The notes under the pieces: generated by a model
Databases searched by the model: none
The model's input: the letters and a program-made list of their open reading frames with translations, nothing else
Told to the model about the DNA's origin: nothing
In this document: one piece after another, positions 1 to 5,230 of the stretch
Numbering within the stretch: the stretch's first letter is position 1
Layout of the letters: the number at the start of each line of letters is the position of its first letter
NCBI GenBank assembly: GCA_001800005.1
Contig: MGUL01000001.1
Location: 1-7,838, forward strand
DNA length: 7,838 bases
Origin: Elusimicrobia bacterium RBG_16_66_12
GTDB lineage: Bacteria; Elusimicrobiota; Elusimicrobia; UBA1565; UBA9628
Direction: 5' to 3'
Translations under genes and position numbers: made by a program

Positions 1-784
1 CGGCAACCCAGGCCGCAGCGATGAATGCGGCCGGCGCCGCCACCAATCCGCCGGCGATGCAAACCGCCGTCCCAACGGAAAGGCCGTCGGGCGTTCCGGC
101 GATCAGACCGGCTACCGGGACGCTTGCCAGGCACACGAACGTCAGGGCCGTGGCCAGCGCCACCGTCCGGTAGGGCGCCTCCTCCTTGGCCGGGAAGAGG
201 TTTGCCAGCACGCGCCCGCTGGCCGCTTCGACCACGGCGGTGTAGGACTGCCCTTGATAGCGGTACTTGAAGGTGTACAAGGGAATGTGGACCAGGGCTG
301 CTTCGGCGATCTGATCCGGCCCGGCTCCCAGTTGGGCCTGCCACCGGAGCAACGTCTCCAACGGTACGCTGGGAGCCACCGATGCGGATTCCAGCGCCGG
401 GTCATAACGAACCAGATCCCCCGGAGGAAGCGCCAGGTCCCTGAGAGCCGTGATGGACGTGGCCGCCGCCGGTTCCAGGTGGATACGGTGGCCGCCGCCG
501 TCCTTGATCTTCAAGAGCCAGAGCGGGAAATAGGAGAAGGAAGAACTCGCTCTCTCGGCCTTGCGGTCGAGGTCCTTGACGGTCTCATTCCCGGCCATCC
601 ATCGCGAGAGGGCCGCCCCGGCCTCCGGCTCATCCAGAGTGGGCGTCAGAGCCCAATGGAAGACGACTTTCGAGGTGTCTAGGAAGACGGCGGAACCGCA
701 ATAGGGGCATGTGAGAAACACCTGCCCCTCATCGGGATGCAGGACTCCCCCGCATTGCGCACACCGAACATCGGGCGCCGCCAT
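1..784 (-). CDS. Zinc-ribbon membrane protein of unknown function (partial, C-terminus beyond window)
   Basis: The frame is open from an ATG at 784 to the window edge, giving 261 codons and no stop. I do not recognise a named family. The N-terminus holds a zinc-ribbon pattern of two CxxC pairs (Cys8/Cys11 and Cys26/Cys29), resembling the short metal-binding knuckles that precede many uncharacterised bacterial membrane proteins. Residues about 40-200 form a soluble, mixed hydrophobic and charged region without a motif I can name. From about residue 206 two hydrophobic stretches follow (roughly 206-229 and 235-258), read as membrane helices. This suggests a protein whose zinc ribbon and middle domain face the cytoplasm. 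The start is the first ATG after a TATAAT box; no good Shine-Dalgarno sequence precedes it, so the start is less certain than the frame. It is divergent from the iron operon, but nothing in its sequence links it to iron. Confidence 0.8.
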   Translation of the reverse strand, partial: MAAPDVRCAQCGGVLHPDEGQVFLTCPYCGSAVFLDTSKVVFHWALTPTLDEPEAGAALSRWMAGNETVKDLDRKAERASSSFSYFPLWLLKIKDGGGHRIHLEPAAATSITALRDLALPPGDLVRYDPALESASVAPSVPLETLLRWQAQLGAGPDQIAEAALVHIPLYTFKYRYQGQSYTAVVEAASGRVLANLFPAKEEAPYRTVALATALTFVCLASVPVAGLIAGTPDGLSVGTAVCIAGGLVAAPAAFIAAAWVA

Positions 785-797
785 GACCGCGTCGATT

Positions 798-840
798 ATC
801 CCTGCGCCTCCATGGTTTATGGAATGGTAGGCGCAGGGAT
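798..840. repeat. 12-bp inverted repeat around the predicted start of the zinc-ribbon transcript
   Basis: ATCCCTGCGCCT (798-809) is repeated exactly as its reverse complement at 829-840, with 19 bp between. The arm centres are 31 bp apart, close to three helical turns. The distal arm overlaps the -10 box by two bases, and the predicted start lies inside it. A paired operator therefore seems more likely than a transcribed hairpin. No T tract follows on either strand, so it is not an intrinsic terminator. Confidence 0.55.
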
Positions 841-844
841 TATA
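839..844 (-). promoter_or_regulatory. -10 box (TATAAT) of the zinc-ribbon gene
   Basis: Read on the minus strand, this is a perfect sigma-70 TATAAT, 54 bp upstream of the ATG at 784. The expected -35 position (about 862-867) has no TTGACA-like hexamer. It is occupied by one copy of an 11-bp direct repeat, which suggests an activator-dependent promoter. The transcription start would fall near 832. Confidence 0.55.
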
Positions 845-858
845 GCCGGGGAGGCATG

Positions 859-893
859 ACCTTCTACGGCCGAAGGAGTGACACCTTCTACGG
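859..893. repeat. Two direct copies of ACCTTCTACGG, 24 bp apart
   Basis: The 11-mer occurs at 859-869 and 883-893. On the minus strand it reads CCGTAGAAGGT. The proximal copy ends 14 bp upstream of the TATAAT box and covers its -35 position; the distal copy lies about two and a half helical turns further out. Tandem sites replacing a -35 are typical of activators such as OmpR/PhoB-type response regulators, but the actual protein is unknown. Confidence 0.5.
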
Positions 894-916
894 TTCCTGG
901 TCTGCCTGATGATGTA

Positions 917-936
917 GTTTAAGGTCGACCTTAAAC
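917..936. promoter_or_regulatory. Perfect 20-bp palindrome, likely DtxR-family operator
   Basis: The sequence GTTTAAGGTCGACCTTAAAC is identical to its reverse complement. The TTTAAGG...CCTTAAA layout resembles DtxR/IdeR/MntR-family operators, which are AT-rich palindromes with GG/CC near the centre. It ends 11 bp before the ATG of a DtxR-family gene and abuts its ribosome-binding site (AAGGTGG, 937-943). A bound repressor would block transcription of the whole operon. No clear sigma-70 promoter for the plus-strand operon is visible, and the palindrome probably overlaps it. Confidence 0.8.
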
Positions 937-947
937 AAGGTGGTCCG

Positions 948-1655
948 ATGGCGGTCGAGATAGGCCCGAGTCCCGAGATGTACCTGAAGTCGCTGTTCGA
1001 GTTGACCCGTGGGCATGCGCCCGTCCCGATCTCAGCGCTCGCGGAACGGCTGGGGCACAGCGTCGTGTCCGCTACGGAGATGGTCCACCGGCTCGAACGC
1101 CGTGGCCTCGTGGCTCATGAGCCCTACCGAGGGGCGCGCCTCACCTCCGACGGCGCCACCCACGCCCGTACGTTGCTTCGCCGACACCGCTTGTGGGAGC
1201 GGTTCCTTACCGACGAACTCAACCTCCCCTGGGAGTCGGTCCACGACCTTGCCTGCCAGCTCGAGCACGCCGTCGGCGAGGAAGTGACCGAGGCCCTCGA
1301 CCGCCGGCTGGGAATCCCGGCCACGTGCCCGCACGGAAACCCTATCCCCCGCTCGGGCCCGACACCCGCCGCATCGGCCAGGACACTGGCGGACATGAAA
1401 CCCGGCGAGCACGCGGAGCTCGAGGCCGTCCATCCCGAGTCGGGGCCGGTCCTGGCCTACCTCGCTCAACATGGACTCCGCCCAGGCGCGGCCTTCTCGC
1501 TCGAGTCGATTGAGCCGACCGACGGGCTGCGGGTCATCGGCGTTTCCTCCACCCGAGTCGCATTCGGGCCTGAGCTGGCGGCGCGCTTGAGGGTGAGGCC
1601 AGCAAGCGGGCCGGGTCGAGGCGGCGGAGCGCGCGGGGACGAGAGGCGGGCATGA
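948..1655 (+). CDS. DtxR/IdeR-family iron-dependent transcriptional repressor
   Basis: This 235-residue protein has the three-part DtxR plan. A winged helix-turn-helix spans about residues 8-70 (recognition region around GHSVVSATEMVHRLE). The metal-binding and dimerisation domain spans about 75-135, and a C-terminal SH3/FeoA-like domain about 147-217. Metal ligands align with diphtheria DtxR: Met11, Cys103, Glu106 and His107 for the primary site, and His80, Glu84 and His99 for the ancillary site. MntR proteins carry Asp and Glu where this protein has Met11 and Cys103, so iron is the better guess than manganese. The last 18 residues are a Gly/Arg-rich tail outside the fold. The ATG follows AAGGTGG by 4 nt. 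A perfect palindrome lies just upstream, implying autoregulation, and its stop overlaps the feoB start by 4 nt (ATGA). Confidence 0.93.
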   Translation: MAVEIGPSPEMYLKSLFELTRGHAPVPISALAERLGHSVVSATEMVHRLERRGLVAHEPYRGARLTSDGATHARTLLRRHRLWERFLTDELNLPWESVHDLACQLEHAVGEEVTEALDRRLGIPATCPHGNPIPRSGPTPAASARTLADMKPGEHAELEAVHPESGPVLAYLAQHGLRPGAAFSLESIEPTDGLRVIGVSSTRVAFGPELAARLRVRPASGPGRGGGARGDERRA

Positions 1656-3616
1656 ACTGCCACGGCGAGACCGAGGGCGTCGCCTCCGCCGGCGGCTCGA
1701 TTGCGTTGGTGGGGAATTCCAACGTGGGGAAATCCGTTGTCTTCCACCGCCTGACCGGACGCTACGTCAATGTCTCCAACTACCCCGGAACGACGGTGGA
1801 AATCGCCCGCGGCTCGGCCCCCTTCCTGCCGGAGAGCGTCGTCATCGATACCCCCGGGCTGCTCATGCTGCCGGCGAACAGCGAAGATGAACGCATCACG
1901 GCCGACCTGCTTCTGCGGGACCCTTTCCGGGCCGTCGTCCAGGTCGGAGATGCCAAGAACCTCCGACGAACCCTCCTGCTGACCCTCCAGTTGGCGGAGA
2001 TGGAATTGCCGCTCGTCCTGGCCCTTAACATGATGGACGAGGCCGAGGCGCATGGACTCCACCTGCAGACGGAGACGCTGTCTCAGGCCCTCGGGATTCC
2101 CGTCATCCCGACGGTAGCCGTCCAGCGCCGCGGGATCGACCGGTTGGAGCAGGCCATTGCCGAGGCGAGAGCTTCGAGGTACCGGCTGACCTACCCTGCG
2201 GAGGTCGAGGCCGAGCTGGCTCCATTGGCCGAAGGGATGCCGGACTCGCCCATCTCGGCCCGGGCGCTTGCGCTGCTCTGGCTGGCCGGCGACCAAGCGG
2301 CTGGGGATTGGCTCGGGCAGCGGATGGAGGCGTCGGTGCTGGACGGGCTGGCCGCGCGCCGCGACCGCCTGGCGATGGCCCTCGGGGAGTCCCCAGCCGA
2401 CGTGATCCAGAGGGCGCGATGGGCCGCCGTGAATCAGATCGCCGAGGCAACGATCCAAGAAACGGAGGCGACTCGATCCCTGGGCCAGCGGCTGGGGGAT
2501 CTGGCGACCCACCGCGTGTGGGGGCCGGCGATTCTCGGTGTCGTGGTCTTCGGGCTGTATGAGTTCGTCGGTGTCTTCGGCGCTCAGACGCTGGTGCGCT
2601 GGATGGAGGCCGGCCTCTTCGGAAAGGTCGTCAACCCGTGGCTGACCGACTGGCTCACCCGATGGATCCCGATTCCTCTTGTCGTCGATGCCCTGGTGGG
2701 CCCCTACGGATTGTGGACAATGGGACTCACCTACGCCCTGGCGCTCATTCTGCCCATCGTGAGCACGTTCTTCCTGGCCTTCGGCCTCATGGAGGATTCC
2801 GGATACCTGCCGCGGCTCGCCGTCCTCAGCCACCGATTGTTCCGGATCATGGGGCTGAACGGCAAGGCCGTGCTGCCGATGGTACTCGGCCTCGGCTGCG
2901 TCACCACCGCGACCCTGACAACGCGCATTCTGGAAACGCGGCGGGAGAGGCTGCTGGCGGTACTGCTGCTGGCTCTGGCGATTCCATGCTCGGCTCAGCT
3001 CGGGGTCGTCATGGGCATGCTGGGCGCCGTCTCGTTCCAAGCGACCCTGGTGTGGCTGGCCGTGGTTGCGGCCGTGCTGATCTGCGTCGGATGGCTGGCG
3101 GCTCGACTGGTGCCGGGGGAACGCTCCAGCCTCATGCTCGAGCTTCCGCCCTTGCGTCTTCCCGTTGCCGCCAACGTCCTCGTCAAGACCGCCGCCCGCC
3201 TCGAATGGTATTTGAAGGAAGTCGTGCCGCTCTTCCTGCTGGGCAGCCTGCTGGTCTTCGTCTTGGACCAGACCGGCTTGCTCAGCCGCATGGCTCGCCT
3301 GACGGAACCCCTGGTGACCGGGTGGCTGGGATTGCCGGCCGAGGCCAGCCTGGCGTTCCTCCTCGGCTTTCTGCGCCGCGACTTCGGAGCTACGGGGCTT
3401 TTCGCCCTGCAGAGCCGCGGGCTCTTGTCGGCCTCTCAGACCCTGGTGGCCATGGTCACCATCACCCTATTCATCCCCTGCATCGCTGCGGTCATGATGA
3501 TCGCCCGCCAGCACGGTTGGCGCACCACCGCAGCCATCGTAGCCGTCGTTTTCCCTCTGGCGTTTCTCGTCGGTGGCCTCCTTCGCATCCTCCTGCAGGC
3601 GACCGGATGGACATGA
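1652..3616 (+). CDS. feoB: Ferrous iron transporter FeoB
   Basis: FeoB is the inner-membrane ferrous-iron permease with an N-terminal GTP-binding domain; this copy has 654 residues, at the short end for the family. G motifs are visible: G1 GNSNVGKS (21-28), with Ser23 where Pro is usual; G2 Thr in NYPGTT (43-48); G3 DTPG (66-69); G4 NMMD (126-129). A helical linker follows to about residue 285. Membrane segments run from about 290 to the end, with the hallmark EDSGYLPR (381-388) and GFLRRDFGATG (572-582). Conserved pore-region cysteines are Cys416 (GLGC), Cys446 (AIPCSAQLG) and Cys610 (LFIPC). The GLGCVTTATLTTR variant resembles a recognised FeoB subgroup rather than the E. coli GCNVPA form. 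The start overlaps the regulator stop by 4 nt, preceded by GAGAGG (1641-1646), which suggests translational coupling. The 3' end overlaps the FeoA-domain gene. Confidence 0.97.
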   Translation: MNCHGETEGVASAGGSIALVGNSNVGKSVVFHRLTGRYVNVSNYPGTTVEIARGSAPFLPESVVIDTPGLLMLPANSEDERITADLLLRDPFRAVVQVGDAKNLRRTLLLTLQLAEMELPLVLALNMMDEAEAHGLHLQTETLSQALGIPVIPTVAVQRRGIDRLEQAIAEARASRYRLTYPAEVEAELAPLAEGMPDSPISARALALLWLAGDQAAGDWLGQRMEASVLDGLAARRDRLAMALGESPADVIQRARWAAVNQIAEATIQETEATRSLGQRLGDLATHRVWGPAILGVVVFGLYEFVGVFGAQTLVRWMEAGLFGKVVNPWLTDWLTRWIPIPLVVDALVGPYGLWTMGLTYALALILPIVSTFFLAFGLMEDSGYLPRLAVLSHRLFRIMGLNGKAVLPMVLGLGCVTTATLTTRILETRRERLLAVLLLALAIPCSAQLGVVMGMLGAVSFQATLVWLAVVAAVLICVGWLAARLVPGERSSLMLELPPLRLPVAANVLVKTAARLEWYLKEVVPLFLLGSLLVFVLDQTGLLSRMARLTEPLVTGWLGLPAEASLAFLLGFLRRDFGATGLFALQSRGLLSASQTLVAMVTITLFIPCIAAVMMIARQHGWRTTAAIVAVVFPLAFLVGGLLRILLQATGWT

Positions 3617-4098
3617 GTCCGACTTTGACCACCTGCCCCCTGTGCGGCCACCGCTTCTCCCCGGACGAACGCGGTCACTGCCACGGCTGCCCCCTGGTCA
3701 AAGGCTGCGGGACGACTTGCTGCCCGGCGTGCGGTTACGTCGATGTCGATCCGCAACGGACGGCCATCGGCCGCTGGTTTGCGGCTCGCCGCCGTCGGCC
3801 GGGTTCCCGCCCGATGCGCTGGCAAGGCGGCGACGGAGCTCGGGTCACCCTGGCCGACGTCCCGGCTGGATGCTTGGCGCGCATCGTTGCCATTGAAGGT
3901 GCTCCTTCGTCGCGCCGCCAGCAGCTGCGGGCCTACGGGCTGCTGGCCGGCGATTGGGTGCGCGTGGTCCAGCATGTCCCGGTGACGGTAGCCGTGGTCG
4001 AACACACCGAGTTGGCCCTGGAGACGGATCTCGCCCGATGCATCCTGGTCGACGCGTTCGAGCCGTGGGTCCCTCCGTCTGCCCAACCACGCCGTTGA
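3607..4098 (+). CDS. FeoA-domain protein with an eight-cysteine N-terminal module
   Basis: This 163-residue protein has two parts. Residues 10-42 hold eight cysteines (10, 13, 25, 28, 34, 38, 39, 42) in the pattern CX2C-X11-CX2C-X5-C-X3-CCX2C, followed by GYVDVD. This could bind zinc as paired ribbons, or possibly an Fe-S cluster. After an Arg-rich linker (56-71), residues about 78-150 form a FeoA/SH3 domain, with the typical pattern LADVPAG, RRQQLRAYGLLAGDWV and ALETDLARCILVD. FeoA proteins are small cytoplasmic partners of FeoB; stand-alone E. coli-type FeoA is about 75 residues, so the cysteine module is an addition. I chose ATG 3607 because AGG (3597-3599) precedes it by 7 nt. ATG 3613 in the same frame would give an ATGA overlap with feoB and is nearly as good. 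It is the last gene of the operon. Confidence 0.9.
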   Translation: MDMSPTLTTCPLCGHRFSPDERGHCHGCPLVKGCGTTCCPACGYVDVDPQRTAIGRWFAARRRRPGSRPMRWQGGDGARVTLADVPAGCLARIVAIEGAPSSRRQQLRAYGLLAGDWVRVVQHVPVTVAVVEHTELALETDLARCILVDAFEPWVPPSAQPRR

Positions 4099-4257
4099 GG
4101 CTGGTCCGCCATCCCAGCGCTAGGCATGTGGCTAGCGCGACCGCGCCTCCCCGGCTTCCCGATCGACGACCTCCAGAGATGGCCCGTGAACTTGTCATGA
4201 CAGGCAAGCGAGACCTTCGTTCCTGTCTTCACATGTTTGTTCTCTAGTCACGGGCAG

Positions 4258-4335
4258 GCTCCGTCGGGCCCGACGAGAGACCAACCGGCCGCGGTCGGGG
4301 CCGGTCTCGTCTGCGCGGCGCCCCGTCGGAGCTTT
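4258..4335 (+). other. Large multi-stem inverted repeat, possible terminator or structured RNA
   Basis: Three stems nest around one 8-nt loop (4291-4298). The apical stem is ACCGGCC/GGCCGGT (4284-4290, 4299-4305). The middle stem is GACGAG/CTCGTC (4272-4277, 4306-4311). The outer stem is GCTCCG/CGGAGC (4258-4263, 4327-4332), extended by CGGG/CCCG (4265-4268, 4322-4325) across one mismatch. TTT follows at 4333-4335, then C, so the T tract is weak. It could end the iron operon's transcript or be a structured RNA. GC-rich sequence makes chance stems common. Confidence 0.35.
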
Positions 4336-4387
4336 CTGCCCCAGCCTCGGCACCTCGACGCGCGACCGTGGATGGGCTTGTCCGGCC

Positions 4388-4418
4388 TTGCGGTTTTTTT
4401 GAAATCCTGAGGTACAAT
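4388..4418 (+). promoter_or_regulatory. Putative sigma-70 promoter of the LysM fusion gene
   Basis: TACAAT (4413-4418) matches the -10 consensus at five of six positions. TTGCGG (4388-4393) is a partial -35 with a long 19-bp spacer that contains a run of seven T (4394-4400), AT-rich against a GC-rich surround. The predicted start near 4425 leaves a leader of about 50 nt. Confidence 0.5.
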
Positions 4419-4473
4419 CCCGCCGTTAGCGCGTTCGATCCTGGTCCCGCGTCCAATGGAGGGGAGGAGACCC

Positions 4474-4992
4474 ATGCCAAAGAAAGCCAAGAAGGCCACC
4501 AAGAAGAAGGCTGCGAAGAGGACGGCCAAGCGCACGGTGAAGCGCTCCGCCAAGCGGCCTGCCAAGAAGACGGTGAAGAGGACGGTGAAGAAGGCCGCCA
4601 AGCGGACGGCCAAGAAGACCGTCAAGAAAGCCGCCAAGAAGACCACCAAGCGAGCTGCCAAGCGACCCGCCAAGAAGACCGTGAAGAAGGCCGCTCCCAA
4701 GCCGGCCCCGATGGGGATGGGACTGCCCGCTCCCCGGCCGGCCGCCCCGCCTATGGGCTTCGGTATGCCGGCACCGTCGGCTCCAGCCCCAATGGGCCTG
4801 GGCGCGCCCAAGAAGATGAAGGCCGAGCACACGGTTGCCGTCGGCGATTCACTCCGGCTCATTGCCCTCAAGTATTACGGCCCCGGCGGACAGGAGAACT
4901 GGAAGGTCATTTACGACGCCAACAAGGCCGTCATCGGGGAGAACCCGTATATCCTCAAGCCGGGCCAGGTCCTCAAGATCCCCGAGCTATAA
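4474..4992 (+). CDS. Histone H1-like Lys/Arg repeat protein with C-terminal LysM domain
   Basis: This 172-residue protein has three parts. Residues 1-74 are extremely basic; from residue 15 they form fifteen unbroken tetrads of the form K-[KR]-[TSPA]-[AVT], like the tails of histone H1 and bacterial H1-like proteins such as chlamydial Hc1 or AlgP. Residues 75-113 are a Pro/Ala/Met/Gly-rich linker. Residues about 118-171 are a LysM domain (HTVAVGDSLRLIALKYYG, then NWKVIYDANK and LKPGQVLKIP), closest in appearance to the LysM of cytoplasmic YgaU/Kbp. No signal peptide, lipobox or membrane segment is visible. LysM usually binds peptidoglycan, but the absence of an export signal and the basic tail argue for a cytoplasmic, nucleic-acid-related role; that is inference. 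ATG 4474 is preferred over in-frame ATG 4456 because GGAGG (4463-4467) lies 6 nt before it. It stands alone between its own promoter and terminator. Confidence 0.9.
   Translation: MPKKAKKATKKKAAKRTAKRTVKRSAKRPAKKTVKRTVKKAAKRTAKKTVKKAAKKTTKRAAKRPAKKTVKKAAPKPAPMGMGLPAPRPAAPPMGFGMPAPSAPAPMGLGAPKKMKAEHTVAVGDSLRLIALKYYGPGGQENWKVIYDANKAVIGENPYILKPGQVLKIPEL
4516..4695 (+). repeat. Fifteen degenerate 12-bp units encoding the basic tetrads
   Basis: The stretch encodes residues 15-74 of the H1-like/LysM protein. Each 12-bp unit begins AAG (Lys) in most copies, followed by AAG, CGG, CGC, AGG or CGA for Lys/Arg. The units are related but not identical, and the protein period is perfect. This suggests expansion by duplication followed by selection on the protein pattern. 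Confidence 0.85.
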
Positions 4993-5013
4993 GACCAAGC
5001 TCCCTGGAACGTC

Positions 5014-5045
5014 ACAGCCCCCCACGTCGGGGGGCTGTTTCTTTG
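5014..5045 (+). terminator. Intrinsic terminator of the LysM fusion gene
   Basis: A perfect 10-bp stem, ACAGCCCCCC/GGGGGGCTGT (5014-5023, 5029-5038), with the 5-nt loop ACGTC is followed by a T-rich tail, TTTCTTTG. It lies 21 nt after the stop codon. The tail is on the plus strand only, so it should not stop transcription of pyrD arriving from the other side. Confidence 0.92.
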
Positions 5046-5192
5046 TTGGCAGGTGTGCCTTGTCATTGCCCTGCCGGGGATCGCGAAGCATCCCGCAAGG
5101 GACTTGCGCCCTTGGCGCGCCCGCCCTTGGCGGCCTGTAGAGGCCGAAGGGGCGAAGCTTGAAACGCATCCCAGAGGCCGTTGGGCGAGAGC

Positions 5193-5230
5193 CTGGCAGC
5201 TGGCGGCTGGGAGGCTGACGGCTGCCAGCT
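5193..5230. repeat. GGCTG-rich inverted repeat at the pyrD 3' end
   Basis: CTGGCAG (5193-5199) pairs with CTGCCAG (5222-5228), and alternatively AGCTGGC (5198-5204) with GCCAGCT (5224-5230). The intervening bases repeat GGCTG and GGCGGCTG variants. It reaches the pyrD stop codon and could form a 3' hairpin on the minus-strand transcript, but no T tract follows. The rest of the 5046-5228 spacer holds no gene. It has a GCCCTTGGCG direct repeat (5108-5117, 5123-5132) and a small GGCCT/AGGCC hairpin (5132-5145). Confidence 0.45.

Larger units (their letters stand above)
4099..4473. other. 375-bp gene-free region with nested inverted repeats and a downstream promoter
   Basis: I see no convincing gene here. 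Near the feoA stop is a 7-bp stem, GCGCTAG/CTAGCGC (4117-4123 and 4132-4138), without a T tract. Next is a nested pair: an 8-bp outer stem GCCCGTGA/TCACGGGC (4182-4189, 4248-4255) enclosing a 6-bp stem GACAGG/CCTGTC (4199-4204, 4222-4227). A larger structure follows at 4258-4332, and the region ends with the promoter of the LysM gene. A 22-codon ORF at 4179-4247 has no good ribosome-binding site. Confidence 0.6.

Noticed and set aside
785..947. Possible CRISPR or mobile-element ends in the divergent region
   Set aside because: There are only two copies of the direct repeat, no spacer array, and no transposase or target-site duplication. A regulatory role explains the repeats better.
1466..3040. 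Long open frame (524 codons) on the minus strand opposite feoB
   Set aside because: It lies antisense to the well-supported regulator and feoB genes. Its translation is rich in Arg, Gln, Asp and His without any domain pattern, as expected from the complement of GC-rich coding sequence.
2638..3606. In-frame upstream extension of the FeoA-domain gene
   Set aside because: This part overlaps feoB in another frame and gives a low-complexity Pro/Arg/Gly translation. The conserved cysteine module starts only after ATG 3607.
3436..4086. Minus-strand frame of 216 codons opposite the end of feoB and the FeoA gene
   Set aside because: It is antisense to two recognised genes, with no motif and no ribosome-binding site of note.
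4179..4247. 22-codon ORF between feoA and the LysM gene
   Set aside because: It has no convincing ribosome-binding site and no recognisable sequence. It coincides with an inverted-repeat structure, so coding is not supported.
4248..4871. Minus-strand frame of 207 codons opposite the H1-like/LysM gene
   Set aside because: It is the mirror of the Lys/Arg repeat and gives a Leu/Ala/Phe/Val-rich sequence that mimics a membrane protein. The plus strand has the promoter, ribosome-binding site, LysM domain and terminator.
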